DNA from: Acidobacteriaceae bacterium
GTDB lineage: Bacteria > Acidobacteriota > Terriglobia > Terriglobales > Acidobacteriaceae
NCBI GenBank assembly: GCA_025462885.1
Contig: JAOAPN010000014.1
Coordinates: forward strand, 248,001 to 312,000
Length of the DNA: 64,000 nucleotides
Direction of reading: 5' to 3'
Shown here: positions 44,540 through 54,022 of the stretch, one piece after another
Layout: the number at the start of each line of letters is the position of its first letter
How positions within the stretch are numbered: the first letter of the stretch is position 1
Program-made: the position numbers and the translations under genes
The notes under the pieces: generated by a model
Told to the model about the DNA's origin: nothing
Seen by the model: only the letters and a program-made list of their open reading frames with translations
The model's database searches: none

Positions 44540-45295
44540 CTACTTAGTGGCTGCTTGATAGCAGAACTGGAGTCCGATGAAGAGCAGCCAGATGGAGAGG
44601 GCGAAGCGCAGATTGCGATTGGGGATCTTGGGGGCTGCGCCGCTTCCGATCAGACCTCCAACCACACCGCCTGCTGCCAGTTTAGCAAGCAGGATGGCAT
44701 CGTAGTGGCCGCCGATGAAGTGGACGCCGGAGCCGACGATTGCGATGACCAGGCCGAAGGCGAGATCGGTTCCGACGACCTGGGTGGCGGTGAGGGAGGT
44801 GAGGCCGAGCAGGGCCACGGTACCGAGGGCTCCAGCACCCGCGGAGGAGAAGCCGATCTCGGCTCCGATGGGGAAGGTGATGGCGGCAAGCCATTTGGAG
44901 CTGTCGGGACGGTTTCGCGCGATGGCGGCGGGGCGGAAGTGGCGGAAGATGTGCCAGGCGGCGGTGAAGAAGATGATAAGGCCGAGGGCAAGGGTGAGGG
45001 CAGTCTTGGGGCCGTGAGCCGCTACGTGTTTGAAGAGGATCGAGCCGACGACGACTCCGGGGACGCCGCCGAGGAGCATGATGGCGAGGACGCGGTAGTT
45101 GATCTGGCGACGGGCGACCTGGAAGGGGACGACGATGAGCTTAACGATGGCGGAGTAGGCGAGGGTGGTGCTTACGGCGATATCGACCGGGATTTTCAGG
45201 AAGAGGATGAGCAGCGGTGCGGTAACCACGCTGGCTCCGACGCCGGTGAGGGCGATGATGATTGCTACGAAGAAGCCTATGAGGAATTCCGACAT
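44540..45295 (-). CDS. TauE/SafE-family sulfite/sulfonate permease
   Basis: This 251-residue membrane protein has about eight hydrophobic segments. The N-terminal repeat GFFVAIIIALTGVGASVVTAPLL and the later SSAGAGALGTVALL are typical of the duplicated TauE/SafE fold. GGVPGVVVGS lies between them. Such permeases move sulfite, sulfonates or related anions. It lies downstream of the cysD-cysN-cysH operon on the same strand, so a role in sulfur handling is likely. Confidence 0.87.
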   Translation of the reverse strand: MSEFLIGFFVAIIIALTGVGASVVTAPLLILFLKIPVDIAVSTTLAYSAIVKLIVVPFQVARRQINYRVLAIMLLGGVPGVVVGSILFKHVAAHGPKTALTLALGLIIFFTAAWHIFRHFRPAAIARNRPDSSKWLAAITFPIGAEIGFSSAGAGALGTVALLGLTSLTATQVVGTDLAFGLVIAIVGSGVHFIGGHYDAILLAKLAAGGVVGGLIGSGAAPKIPNRNLRFALSIWLLFIGLQFCYQAATK

Positions 45296-45410
45296 TGTTT
45301 ACCTTTGGGGCGGTGGTTGGGAGGGCCGGGGCACTTTTCGTGGGGCTGAGGCCCTACGAAAATCCGAAGGGCAAAAAGAACAACAGGTGCAAGTGCAACA
45401 ACAACGACGC

Positions 45411-45500
45411 AATACAGGGTTCTGACGGGTACCGCGCTTTGATCTGGTCCGCTACTAAGACGAAATGCAGGGGTCCTTCACTTCGTTCAGGATGACGGCG
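45411..45500 (+). repeat. 90-bp repeat pair, copy 1
   Basis: AATACAGGG, GACGGGTACCG, CTGGTCCGCT, CAGGGGTCCTTC and TTCAGGATGACGGC occur in the same order and spacing as at 47970-48059. It fills the gap between the SafE-type gene and the cysH 3' end. Both copies are on the same strand. Confidence 0.85.
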
Positions 45501-45529
45501 TGAAACAAACAACAGCAAAGGCAAGAGTG

Positions 45530-46270
45530 TTATGTGGCTTGGATGTGGATGCCGCACTCTTGTTTTTGTCCGCCCCAGCGGCCGGAGCGGGGGTCGTTGG
45601 GGTCGAGGGGGAGGCTGGTGCAGGGTTCGCAGCCGATGCTCGAGTAGCCCTTGTCATAGAGCGATAGGAGCGGGATGTTGTGCTGCTTCGCGTAGGCCCA
45701 GACGTCCTTTGCAGTCCAGTCGGCGAGGGGGCTGATCTTGCGGATCTTTGTGCCGGTGGGGAGGGCGAAGGACTCGGTGAGCTGCATGGTGGCGCGGCTT
45801 TTGGCCTGCTCGCGGCGCATGCCGGTGAACCAGAGCTTGTAGCCTTCGAGTGCGCTGAAGAGGGGTTTGACTTTGCGGATTCCGCAGCAGCGGCTGGGTT
45901 CGGTCTGGTTGAGGATGCCGAACTGGGATTCCTGCTCGGCGACGGTGATCTCGGGGAGCAGGTTGATGAGGTTGAGGGACCAGTCGTGAGCGATGCGGTC
46001 GCGGTAGTCGTAGACCTCGGCGAAGTGGTAGCCGGTGTCGAGGAAGACGACGGGGACGTTGGGCAGGGTCTTGCGGACGATGTGGAGGACGATGATGTCT
46101 TCGGCCTGGAAGCTGCTGGTGACTACGATGTCCTGGGCGGCGTCGGGGCCGGTGAAGGCGGCGAGTTCTTCGGCGATGAGGGTCTCGGCGGCACGGATTT
46201 TTTCGTCGGTGCTGGCTAGTGGGGCGACGGGAGCTTCGGGCGCCGGGGTGATGATGTGGGTTTCGCTCAT
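45530..46270 (-). CDS. cysH: APS (adenylylsulfate) reductase CysH, Fe-S type
   Basis: This 246-residue enzyme reduces activated sulfate to sulfite. Two cysteine pairs suited to a 4Fe-4S cluster are present (SRCCGIRKV near 128 and CEPC near 213), and the active-site Cys is in the C-terminal ECGIH. PAPS-specific enzymes such as E. coli CysH lack the pairs, so this is probably an APS reductase. The PP-loop start is VVTSSFQAED. The ATG overlaps the cysN stop (ATGA). Confidence 0.92.
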   Translation of the reverse strand: MSETHIITPAPEAPVAPLASTDEKIRAAETLIAEELAAFTGPDAAQDIVVTSSFQAEDIIVLHIVRKTLPNVPVVFLDTGYHFAEVYDYRDRIAHDWSLNLINLLPEITVAEQESQFGILNQTEPSRCCGIRKVKPLFSALEGYKLWFTGMRREQAKSRATMQLTESFALPTGTKIRKISPLADWTAKDVWAYAKQHNIPLLSLYDKGYSSIGCEPCTSLPLDPNDPRSGRWGGQKQECGIHIQAT

Positions 46271-47922
46271 GATTGTTGCTCCTCTATCCCCTTTTGCGCT
46301 GGCAGGATGTGGACCGCACGGAGGTGGTTCAGGAAGGCTGCAACTGCGTTGGGGCTTTGGGGGTCGGCTTCGAGGGTGTGGAGTTCGAGGCCGACGGTGG
46401 TGTGCTCGGTGGGGATGCCTTCGAGGATGACCAGCAGGCCCAGGCTCAGCAGGCTGCGGAGGATGGGTTGCGACTGGAGTTTGGTTCTGACTACTGCGAA
46501 GTTCTCGGCCAGAAGGGCGGCTTCGAGGGTGGTGGCTTGCTCCGGCGTGTGCACGCTGAGGAGGGCGGCCTTGTGGGTGGGGGTATGGATCGCAGTGGCG
46601 GTGCCGAGGCTGCGGCGGATCATCCCGGCGGCAGCGGTGGCGTTGGTCTGAGGATCGATGAGGATGAAGCTGCCGGAGGCGCGGTTCTCGGCGTAGGGAT
46701 CGAAGAAGAGGGAGCGGGTGGACTCGATCTCGACCACGCCGATATCGTTCATCCCGAGGGAGTTTACGGCTTCGTCGGTGAGGGTTTGGATGTTGGTGCG
46801 GTGGAGGACGCGGGTGACGCGCGCGGGGAGCGTCTGGGTACCGTGCTTGAGGAGATAGGGGCGGTGGGTTTCGAGGCGCGTGGCATCGAACCAGACGACC
46901 GAGGCCTCGAGGGCGGTGGCGTGCTGCGGCGGGTGGGCGGCGATGGAGATGACGTCTCCGCGGCTGATGTCTAATTCATCTTCCATGGTCAGGGCGATGG
47001 ATAGAGGAGCGCTGGCTTTTTCGAGGTCGCCATCGAAGGTGGTGATGCTGGCGACGCGGCTGGTGCGGCCGGAGGGCAGGGCGACGATGGTGTCGCCACG
47101 ATGGATGGTTCCGGCGGCGATCTGCCCGGCGAAGCCGCGGTAGTGCTGGTCGGGGCGGATGACGCGCTGGACAGGGAGACGGAAGGGCGCGGTGGCCTCT
47201 TCAGTCCAGACCGGAACCTCTTCGAGGTGCTGGAGGAGGGTGGGGCCGGAGTACCAGGGGGTGCGGGTGCTGGGCTCGACTACGTTGTCGCCGTCGAGCG
47301 CGCTGACGGGGATGGTGACCAGGCTGGGAGCGTTCCCGTCGGGGTTGAGCTGGCCGAGCAGGGTGTGGAGGTCGCTGACGATGGTGTTGTAGACGTCTTC
47401 GGAGAAGTCGACCAAATCCATCTTGTTGACGGCGGCGACGAGGTGGCGGATGCCGAGCAGCGAGGCGATGTAGGAGTGGCGGCGGGACTGGGTGAGGATG
47501 CCTTTGCGCGCATCGATGAGGATGATGGCGAGATCGGCGGTGGAGGCTCCGGTAGCCATGTTGCGGGTGTACTGCTCGTGGCCGGGGGTGTCGGCGATGA
47601 TGAACTTGCGGCGCTGGGTGGAGAAGAAGCGGTAGGCTACGTCGATGGTGATGCCTTGCTCGCGTTCGGCGCGGAGGCCGTCGGTGAGCTGGGCGAAGTC
47701 GATCGCCGGGGCTTTTGCGCCGGGGGCGATGGTCTTTCCGGTGACGGCGCGGACCTGGTCTTCGTAGACGTTGCGCGAGTCGTAGAGGAGGCGGCCGATG
47801 AGGGTGGACTTGCCGTCGTCTACGCTGCCGGCGGTGGAGAAGCGGAGGAGGTCCTTTTGCTGTTCGGCGTGGAGGAACTCTTCGATGGCGAAGTCGGGTT
47901 CGATGGGGGTTAGGGTCGGCAT
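46267..47922 (-). CDS. cysN: sulfate adenylyltransferase large subunit CysN (GTPase)
   Basis: This 551-residue protein couples GTP hydrolysis to APS formation with CysD. G motifs are GSVDDGKST, DTPGHEQYTRN and NKMDL; domains 2 and 3 follow (GQIAAGTIHRGD; NDIGVVEIES). The start is the ATG at 47922 (MPTLTPIEPDFAIEEFL), not the much longer upstream frame, which reads through a repeat. The C-terminal ~110 residues beyond the normal CysN end do not show a CysC APS-kinase P-loop. This agrees with an APS-type reductase next door. Confidence 0.92.
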   Translation of the reverse strand: MPTLTPIEPDFAIEEFLHAEQQKDLLRFSTAGSVDDGKSTLIGRLLYDSRNVYEDQVRAVTGKTIAPGAKAPAIDFAQLTDGLRAEREQGITIDVAYRFFSTQRRKFIIADTPGHEQYTRNMATGASTADLAIILIDARKGILTQSRRHSYIASLLGIRHLVAAVNKMDLVDFSEDVYNTIVSDLHTLLGQLNPDGNAPSLVTIPVSALDGDNVVEPSTRTPWYSGPTLLQHLEEVPVWTEEATAPFRLPVQRVIRPDQHYRGFAGQIAAGTIHRGDTIVALPSGRTSRVASITTFDGDLEKASAPLSIALTMEDELDISRGDVISIAAHPPQHATALEASVVWFDATRLETHRPYLLKHGTQTLPARVTRVLHRTNIQTLTDEAVNSLGMNDIGVVEIESTRSLFFDPYAENRASGSFILIDPQTNATAAAGMIRRSLGTATAIHTPTHKAALLSVHTPEQATTLEAALLAENFAVVRTKLQSQPILRSLLSLGLLVILEGIPTEHTTVGLELHTLEADPQSPNAVAAFLNHLRAVHILPAQKGIEEQQS

Positions 47923-47969
47923 TAGGTGGTGGCTTTCGGGTAGCTCAGTGCTGAGGTAAGGAAAGACGA

Positions 47970-48059
47970 AATACAGGGGTCCGGACGGGTACCGATGTTT
48001 GAACTGGTCCGCTCCAACGGAGAAATACAGGGGTCCTTCGCTTCGCTCAGGATGACGGC
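47970..48059 (+). repeat. 90-bp repeat pair, copy 2
   Basis: It parallels 45411-45500: AATACAGGGGTCC, GACGGGTACCG, CTGGTCCGCT, CAGGGGTCCTTCGCTTC and CAGGATGACGGC. A short GGGGTCC word occurs twice within it. It lies between cysD and cysN, so one copy is inside the operon and the other lies at its end. Confidence 0.85.
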
Positions 48060-48116
48060 CTTTTTTGAGGTTGCGCAGGCGGATACGCTGACGACGTTTA
48101 TTGTTTGAGCGGGCAT

Positions 48117-49055
48117 TTAGAAGTAGCCTTCGCGTTTCTTGATCTCCATGGAGCCGTCCTGGTCGTGGTCGATGACGCGGTTGGCGCGCTCGGAGGAGCG
48201 GAAGCTGACGAGTTCGGCGATGATCTTGGGGATGGTGTCGGCGTCGGAGCGGATGGCTCCGGTGCAGGGGCTGCAGCCGAGGGAGCGGAGGCGGGACTTG
48301 ATCCACTGGACTTCGCCGGGAAGGGACTTCACGAAGGACTGTTCGACAGGGATCAGGGAGTCGCCGCGGACGATCATCTCTCGCTCTTTGGCGAAGTAGA
48401 GGGGGACGATGGGAATGTTTTCGAGCAGGATGTAGTGCCAGATGTCGAGTTCGGTCCAGTTGGAGAGCGGGAAGACGCGGATGCTTTCTCCGGGGGCGAT
48501 GCGGGCGTTATAGAGGTTCCAAAGCTCGGGGCGCTGATTTTTCGGGTCCCACTGGCCGGCCTTGTCGCGGAAGGAGAAGATGCGCTCTTTGGCGCGGGAC
48601 TTTTCCTCGTCGCGGCGGGCTCCGCCGAAGGCCGCGTCGAATCCGTAATTGCGCAGGCCGTCGAGTAGGGCGGTGGTTTTGAGCAGGCCGCAGCAGCGTT
48701 GGGTGCCAAGGGCGACTGGGTTGGCTCCGTCGGCGAGGGCTTGTTCGTTGCGCCAGACACGGAGGTCGAGGTTGAGCTCTTTGGCGAGGTTGTCGCGGAA
48801 GGAGATCATCTCGTTGAACTTATAGCCGGTATCGACGTGAAGGAGCGGGAAGGGGATGGGGCCGGGGTAGAAGGCCTTCTGGGCGAGGCGCAGCATGACG
48901 GAGGAGTCTTTGCCGATGGAGTAGAGCATGACCGGCTTCTGGAACTCGGAGGCAACCTCGCGGAAGATCTGGATGCTCTCGGCCTCAAGAAGTTGAAGGT
49001 GGCTGAGGCGGGAGGCGGGGAGGGCTGCGATATCGGGTGGGGCTAGTGTGGGCAT
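48117..49055 (-). CDS. cysD: sulfate adenylyltransferase small subunit CysD
   Basis: This 312-residue PP-loop ATPase makes APS from ATP and sulfate together with CysN. Motifs are [18 protein letters not shown] near 46-63, [12 protein letters not shown] near 73-84, [16 protein letters not shown] near 142-157 and [10 protein letters not shown] near 195. The ATG at 49055 gives the usual N-terminus; a longer upstream frame reads through the leader hairpins. It is the first gene of a cysD-cysN-cysH set. Confidence 0.94.
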   Translation of the reverse strand: MPTLAPPDIAALPASRLSHLQLLEAESIQIFREVASEFQKPVMLYSIGKDSSVMLRLAQKAFYPGPIPFPLLHVDTGYKFNEMISFRDNLAKELNLDLRVWRNEQALADGANPVALGTQRCCGLLKTTALLDGLRNYGFDAAFGGARRDEEKSRAKERIFSFRDKAGQWDPKNQRPELWNLYNARIAPGESIRVFPLSNWTELDIWHYILLENIPIVPLYFAKEREMIVRGDSLIPVEQSFVKSLPGEVQWIKSRLRSLGCSPCTGAIRSDADTIPKIIAELVSFRSSERANRVIDHDQDGSMEIKKREGYF

Positions 49056-49094
49056 ATTTTTCTTATAGGACGGGGTGTTCTTACAGAGGCAAAT

Positions 49095-49199
49095 GAAAAA
49101 CCCACATCCGGTTTGGAGGTGGGTGGCTTGACTGACTGAGTTGCTCTGGATAGGTAAGGCTGGTTTTCTATCCTTTGAACTCACACCCACACATCCGCG
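49095..49199 (-). promoter_or_regulatory. structured leader with terminator hairpin upstream of cysD
   Basis: On the minus strand, a nested helix forms first: 49178-49182 with 49138-49142 (GAGTT/AACTC), enclosing 49168-49173 with 49148-49153 (GGATAG/CTATCC). A terminator-like hairpin follows (ACCCAC at plus 49100-49105 pairing with 49119-49124) and ends in five U. It ends about 40 bases before the cysD ATG. The segment at 49187-49199 resembles the terminator arm and could compete for pairing. This suggests transcription attenuation of sulfate assimilation. I cannot assign it to a known riboswitch class. Confidence 0.5.
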
Positions 49200-49396
49200 C
49201 GCTGCAGCGACACGCTGTACAACAGGCGGTGCAACAGGTGCGACAGGCGGACTGGGTGGAGAAACTCACTCCTTTAAGGGTGAGGGGTGGGGGTGGATTT
49301 GTCAATGCGTGTAAGTTGAAGCTGTCGCCTGCGTCTTATAGGAATAAGGCCTTGTATCTGAGTATCGAGTCGTGTGAGACAGCAAAGGAAGAATGA

Positions 49397-51853
49397 ATGA
49401 CGCAGCCTAATACAGCAGAAAACACAGAAGTTCAAAGCGAATACCAGATCGACCCGGTGTGTGGGATGAAGGTGCTGCCGGAGAAGGCGGCGGGTTCGTC
49501 TGAGCATGCGGGGACGACCTGGTATTTCTGCGGCAAGGGCTGCCTGGCGAAGTTTGAGGCTGATCCGGCGAAGTATGACGGGTCGCAGCCGAAGGTTGAG
49601 GCGGCGAAGGCTTTGGTGCCGGTGGCTCGGGGCGGGTATGTCTGTCCGATGGATCCCGAGGTGCGGAGTGATAGGCCAGAGGACTGCCCGAAGTGTGGCA
49701 TGGCTCTGGAGGCTGCGGAGGTGGGGCAGACCGCGGTGAAGTACACGTGCCCGATGCATCCGGAGATTATGAAGGATAGGCTGGGGGATTGCCCGATCTG
49801 CGGCATGGCACTTGAGGCGATGGAGCCGGTGGCGGAGGCAGAGAATCCGGAGCTAGTGAGTATGGAGCGGAGGTTCTGGACTGGCCTGTTGCTGACTTTG
49901 CCGTTGCTGGCGGTGATGGTGGCGGATATGTTGCCGGGGCATCCCTTGAAGGGATTGCAGCAGAGCGGTGCGCTGGGATGGGCGGAGTTCGCGCTGGCCT
50001 CGGTGGTGGTGCTTTGGGGTGGATGGCCGTTCTTCGTGCGGGGGTGGAACTCGGTCGTTCACCGTAGCCTTAATATGTTCACGTTGATCGCGATTGGGGC
50101 TGGGGCGGCGTACCTCTATAGTGCTGCTGCAGTGATTGCTCCGGGGCTGTTTCCTGCGGCGTTTCGAGATATGTCGGGTGGGTTGGGGCTGTACTTCGAA
50201 GCGGCGTCGGTGATTATCGTGCTGGTGCTGCTCGGGCAGGTGCTGGAGTTGCGAGCGCGGAGCCGGACGGGGTCGGCGATCAAGGCGCTGTTAGGACTGG
50301 CACCGAAGACTGCGCTGCGGATGTTCGATGACGGGCATGAGGCTGAGGTGGCGCTGGGCGAGATCCAGGTGGGGGAGATGTTTCGGGTACGGCCGGGGGA
50401 GAAGATTCCGGTGGATGGAGCGGTGGTTGTGGGGCGGAGTTCGGTCGATGAGTCCATGGTGACGGGCGAGTCGATGCCGGTCGAGAAGACCGTCGGGATG
50501 AAGGTGGTGGGGAGCACGGTGAATGGGACGGGAAGCTTCGTGATGCAGGCGGAGCGGGTGGGCTCGGACACGCTGCTGGCGCAGATTGTGCGGATGGTGA
50601 GTGACGCGCAAAGGACGAGGGCTCCGATTCAGCGGCTGGTGGATACGGTGTCGGGATACTTTGTGCCGGCGGTGATGCTGGTCTCTGCGGTGACGTTTAT
50701 CGTATGGGCGTATGCGGGGCCGCAGCCGAGGATGGCGCATGCGCTGATCAATGCGGTGGCGGTACTGATTATTGCGTGTCCGTGCGCGCTGGGATTGGCG
50801 ACTCCGATGTCGATCATGGTGGGGATGGGACGGGGGGCGGGCGAAGGCATTCTGGTACGGAGTGCCGAGGTGCTGGAGACTCTGGAGAAGGTCGATACGC
50901 TTGTGGTGGATAAGACCGGCACGCTCACGGAAGGGAAGCCGAAGGTGGTGTCGGTGCTGACGGCCGAGGGTTGGGATGAAGAGAGAGTGATGCAAGTCGC
51001 AGGAAGTTTGGAGAAAGCGAGTGAACATCCTCTGGGAGCGGCGGTGCTGGGATGGATGGCGAAGAGGGGTGTCTTCGCGGATGAGGTGGTGGGCTTCGAG
51101 GCTTTGACGGGTGAGGGCGTGACTGGCAAAGTGGGCGGGAAGATTGCGGGAATTGGGAGCGAAGCGCTGCTGGGACGGATGGGGGTTCCGACGCAGGACT
51201 GGGAGTTGTGGCGGAAGCATGTCGAAGATCTGCGGGGGCAAGGGCAGACGGTGATCTTCGTCGCGGTAGAGCGAGGGATCGCCGGGGTGGTCGGGGTGAC
51301 GGATCCGGTACGAGAGTCTACTGCGGAGGCGATTGCACAGTTGCGCGAGGCAGGGGTCCGGGTCGTGATGGCGACAGGGGATAGCGAGAAGACGGCGGCA
51401 GTGATTGCCGGACGCCTGGGGATCGAGTTTCATGCGGGGGTTACTCCACAGGGGAAGGCGGAACTGGTGAAGAGCCTGCAGGCTGCGGGGCGCGTGGTGG
51501 CGATGGCGGGGGATGGCATCAACGACGCTCCCGCGCTGGCGCAGGCGGATGCGGGGATCGCGATGGGAACGGGAACAGATGTGGCGATGGAGGCGGGTGG
51601 CGTCACGTTGGTGAAGGGCGATCTGCGGGGGATCGTGAAGGCGATTCGGTTGAGCCGGCGGACGATGGGAAATATTCGGCAGAATCTTTTCTTTGCGTTT
51701 TTTTATAACGCGATTGGAGTGCCGGTGGCTGCGGGAGTGTTGTATCCGGTGTTCGGGCTGCTGCTGAACCCGATGCTTGCAGCGGCGGCGATGAGCTTCA
51801 GTTCGGTGACGATTATTGCGAATGCGCTGCGGCTGCGGAGTGCGAAGCTATAA
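49397..51853 (+). CDS. copper-translocating P1B-type ATPase with YHS and double metal-binding N-terminus
   Basis: This 818-residue heavy-metal pump starts with a YHS domain ([14 protein letters not shown], residues 15-60). Two short metal-binding modules follow: [20 protein letters not shown] and [20 protein letters not shown] (about 76-100 and 113-138). Catalytic parts are TGESMPVEK, the membrane CPC in [24 protein letters not shown] with the phosphorylated Asp, HP in ASEHPLG, and [14 protein letters not shown]. The last helix has [16 protein letters not shown], typical of copper/silver pumps. There is no classic N-terminal CXXC HMA domain. It starts with ATG. No regulator is adjacent. Confidence 0.94.
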   Translation: MTQPNTAENTEVQSEYQIDPVCGMKVLPEKAAGSSEHAGTTWYFCGKGCLAKFEADPAKYDGSQPKVEAAKALVPVARGGYVCPMDPEVRSDRPEDCPKCGMALEAAEVGQTAVKYTCPMHPEIMKDRLGDCPICGMALEAMEPVAEAENPELVSMERRFWTGLLLTLPLLAVMVADMLPGHPLKGLQQSGALGWAEFALASVVVLWGGWPFFVRGWNSVVHRSLNMFTLIAIGAGAAYLYSAAAVIAPGLFPAAFRDMSGGLGLYFEAASVIIVLVLLGQVLELRARSRTGSAIKALLGLAPKTALRMFDDGHEAEVALGEIQVGEMFRVRPGEKIPVDGAVVVGRSSVDESMVTGESMPVEKTVGMKVVGSTVNGTGSFVMQAERVGSDTLLAQIVRMVSDAQRTRAPIQRLVDTVSGYFVPAVMLVSAVTFIVWAYAGPQPRMAHALINAVAVLIIACPCALGLATPMSIMVGMGRGAGEGILVRSAEVLETLEKVDTLVVDKTGTLTEGKPKVVSVLTAEGWDEERVMQVAGSLEKASEHPLGAAVLGWMAKRGVFADEVVGFEALTGEGVTGKVGGKIAGIGSEALLGRMGVPTQDWELWRKHVEDLRGQGQTVIFVAVERGIAGVVGVTDPVRESTAEAIAQLREAGVRVVMATGDSEKTAAVIAGRLGIEFHAGVTPQGKAELVKSLQAAGRVVAMAGDGINDAPALAQADAGIAMGTGTDVAMEAGGVTLVKGDLRGIVKAIRLSRRTMGNIRQNLFFAFFYNAIGVPVAAGVLYPVFGLLLNPMLAAAAMSFSSVTIIANALRLRSAKL

Positions 51854-51930
51854 CTCGATGTCACGACAACCAGCAGGGAGCGAAGGTAGACTGGTTTCTC
51901 GGATTTGAAAAGTATGTTTCGGGAGAGAAA

Positions 51931-53013
51931 ATGGATTTGCAGCAGGTGATGGGGGATGCGGTGGCTCCGCGGCCAAAGGTGGCTCGGCCGATTGTGTTGA
52001 TTGGAGCGGGCGGGATCGCCCATGATGCGCATCTTCCGGCGTATGCGAAGGCTGAATTTCCGGTGGTTGCAGTGGTGGATGTCGACCAGGAGAAGGCGCA
52101 GTCGTTGGCGACGAAGTTCGCGATTCCGAAGGTCGCTGCGACGATCGAGGAGGCAGTGCGGTATGCGCCGAAGGACGTGGTGTTCGACTGCGCGGCTCCT
52201 TCGCCGGTGCACCGGGCGATCCTGAAACAGCTTCCGGATGGGGCGGCTGTGCTGCTGCAGAAGCCGATGGGTGAGACGCTGGCGGAGGCGGAGGAGATCC
52301 TGGCGATCTGCAGGAACAAGGGGTTGACCGCCGCGGTGAACTTTCAGTTGCGGTATGCGCCGAACATGCTGGCGGCAAGGGCATTGGCGGGTACGGGGGT
52401 GCTAGGTGAACTCCACGATATGGAAGTGAAGGTGAGCTGCCATATGCCGTGGGAGCTTTGGAGTTTTCTGGATAAGGCTCCGCGGCTGGAGATTTTGTAC
52501 CACTCGATCCACTATGTTGACCTGGTGCGGTCCTGGTTTGGGAATCCGCTGGGAGTGTATGCGAAGACGGTGAAGAGTCCGAAGACGGCGCATCTCGCGG
52601 CGACGAAGACGGTGATGATTCTGGATTACGGCGAGAGCAAGCGGGTGTTCATCACGACGAATCACAGCCATGACTTTCATCCGAAGATGCAGCAAAGCTT
52701 CGTGCAGTGGGAGGGGCTCGACGGGGCGATGCGCGCGCAGATGGGAGTGAACCTGAACTATCCAATCGGGCTGCCCGATAACCTGGAGTACTTTGTGCGT
52801 GGGGATAAAGACTGGAGCGTCGGACCCATGAGTGGGAGCTGGTTCCCGGATGCGTTTATGGGATCGATGGGGAGTCTGCAGGCGTACGTGCAGGGGGAGG
52901 CAACGGCTCTGCCGACGAGCGTGGAGGATGCGATCGATACGATGCGCACGGTGGAGGCGGCTTATCTTTCGAGTGAGCGAGGTGGCGTGGAGTTGCCGGA
53001 GTTGGGTGGTTAG
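51931..53013 (+). CDS. Gfo/Idh/MocA-family NAD(P)-dependent oxidoreductase
   Basis: This 360-residue protein begins with a Rossmann fold (IVLIGAGGIAHDAHLPAYAK; then VVAVVDVD). The family EKP motif appears as QKPMGETLAEAEE near 110-122, and the catalytic-domain His is probably in YHSIHYVDLVRSWFG near 190. Such enzymes oxidise sugars, inositols or related compounds. The substrate is unknown. It starts 78 bases after the copper ATPase gene, but a shared role is not apparent. Confidence 0.85.
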   Translation: MDLQQVMGDAVAPRPKVARPIVLIGAGGIAHDAHLPAYAKAEFPVVAVVDVDQEKAQSLATKFAIPKVAATIEEAVRYAPKDVVFDCAAPSPVHRAILKQLPDGAAVLLQKPMGETLAEAEEILAICRNKGLTAAVNFQLRYAPNMLAARALAGTGVLGELHDMEVKVSCHMPWELWSFLDKAPRLEILYHSIHYVDLVRSWFGNPLGVYAKTVKSPKTAHLAATKTVMILDYGESKRVFITTNHSHDFHPKMQQSFVQWEGLDGAMRAQMGVNLNYPIGLPDNLEYFVRGDKDWSVGPMSGSWFPDAFMGSMGSLQAYVQGEATALPTSVEDAIDTMRTVEAAYLSSERGGVELPELGG

Positions 53014-53107
53014 AGAATTTCGTACTTAGGCGGGACTGAATTTACGTTGGACTGCGTGACTGGAAAGCCTCTGTGCTGTTTGCTCTCAAGCCCAGAAAAG
53101 AGGAACG

Positions 53108-53986
53108 ATGAGCCTTGTTGTTACGTTGCATATCTTTTCTGGTCGGCCGAACCCGGTCTGGGTTATCCCGGATGAGGGCGAGGTTGAATTCAACGAGCGC
53201 CTGGCGCGAATCACAAGCTCCGCGCGCACGTCTTCACTGAAGCTGGCGAGCGTAACGGGCGGACTTGGGTATCGTGGATTTACGGTTCAGAACCTGGACG
53301 GCTCGCAGAGCATCGCGATTTACGCCGGAGTGGTTGACCCAGGCCGGCACAGTGTGACATTCCTGACGGACGACCGAGAGCTGGAGCGGTGGCTACTTAC
53401 GACAGGCGCAAGGGTGATTTCGGAAGGTGCGCTCTCCTACATGGAGCGTGAACTGAAAGGCGAGCTTCTTCAAGGGCCGATTATCCTGCAGCATCCGCCA
53501 ACGCTTGCGTGCCCCACTTGTGTGGCTCAGGATGCGCCTTTGCTGGAACTTCCATTCTGGAGTTATTCGTCTGCTTCGTCGGCGGACAATAATTGCTACA
53601 ACTACGCCAATGACCGGATGACGAATACGATTGCGCAGCCCGGGCGCGGAAGCGGGCATCTCTTTACGCAGTTGAACGGATGTTCCGGAGCGGGCTCGAT
53701 CCAGGAGGCAGCAACCTTTGATGGACTGGTGGCGTGCTCGAACTTCAGCGATCCGCTTCCGGCGGGAGGTGGTTGGTACGTCGCGCTCGTGTTGTGGCCG
53801 GGCCATGACTTTCACTGGTACCGGCAGGACAGCAAGGGCTGCTGGTCGCACAAGATGGGTGGGAACGACGCTTCCAGTTTCGATAATTCTCACCATTCCA
53901 TCAAAGACCCACAGGTTGCCGATCGCGGACCCTACACGACATTTTGCTGCTACATGGTGACGAAGTGCTGCCTCAAGATTCGGTAA
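53108..53986 (+). CDS. hypothetical protein with NCYNYA and HDFHWYRQ motifs (paralogue 1)
   Basis: This 292-residue protein is of unknown family. The N-terminal half (about 1-125) starts SLVVTLHIFSGRPNPVW and ends near a CPTC pair at 135-138. The C-terminal half has NNCYNYANDRMTNT (Cys at 163), GSGHLF, and PGHDFHWYRQDSKGCWSHKMG (His at 233 and 236). A Cys followed by a His-rich strand suggests a papain/NlpC-like cysteine enzyme, but this is inference. There is no signal peptide. It is followed after 36 bases by a clear paralogue. Confidence 0.7.
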   Translation: MSLVVTLHIFSGRPNPVWVIPDEGEVEFNERLARITSSARTSSLKLASVTGGLGYRGFTVQNLDGSQSIAIYAGVVDPGRHSVTFLTDDRELERWLLTTGARVISEGALSYMERELKGELLQGPIILQHPPTLACPTCVAQDAPLLELPFWSYSSASSADNNCYNYANDRMTNTIAQPGRGSGHLFTQLNGCSGAGSIQEAATFDGLVACSNFSDPLPAGGGWYVALVLWPGHDFHWYRQDSKGCWSHKMGGNDASSFDNSHHSIKDPQVADRGPYTTFCCYMVTKCCLKIR

Positions 53987-54022
53987 CTGGATCGGAAGAA
54001 CGGAAGCGAGCGGAGGCGTGAT

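Noticed and set aside
47923..48306. Upstream extension of cysN to 48306
   Set aside because: The extension runs through the 90-bp repeat and is Arg/Pro-rich; the ATG at 47922 gives the normal CysN N-terminus.
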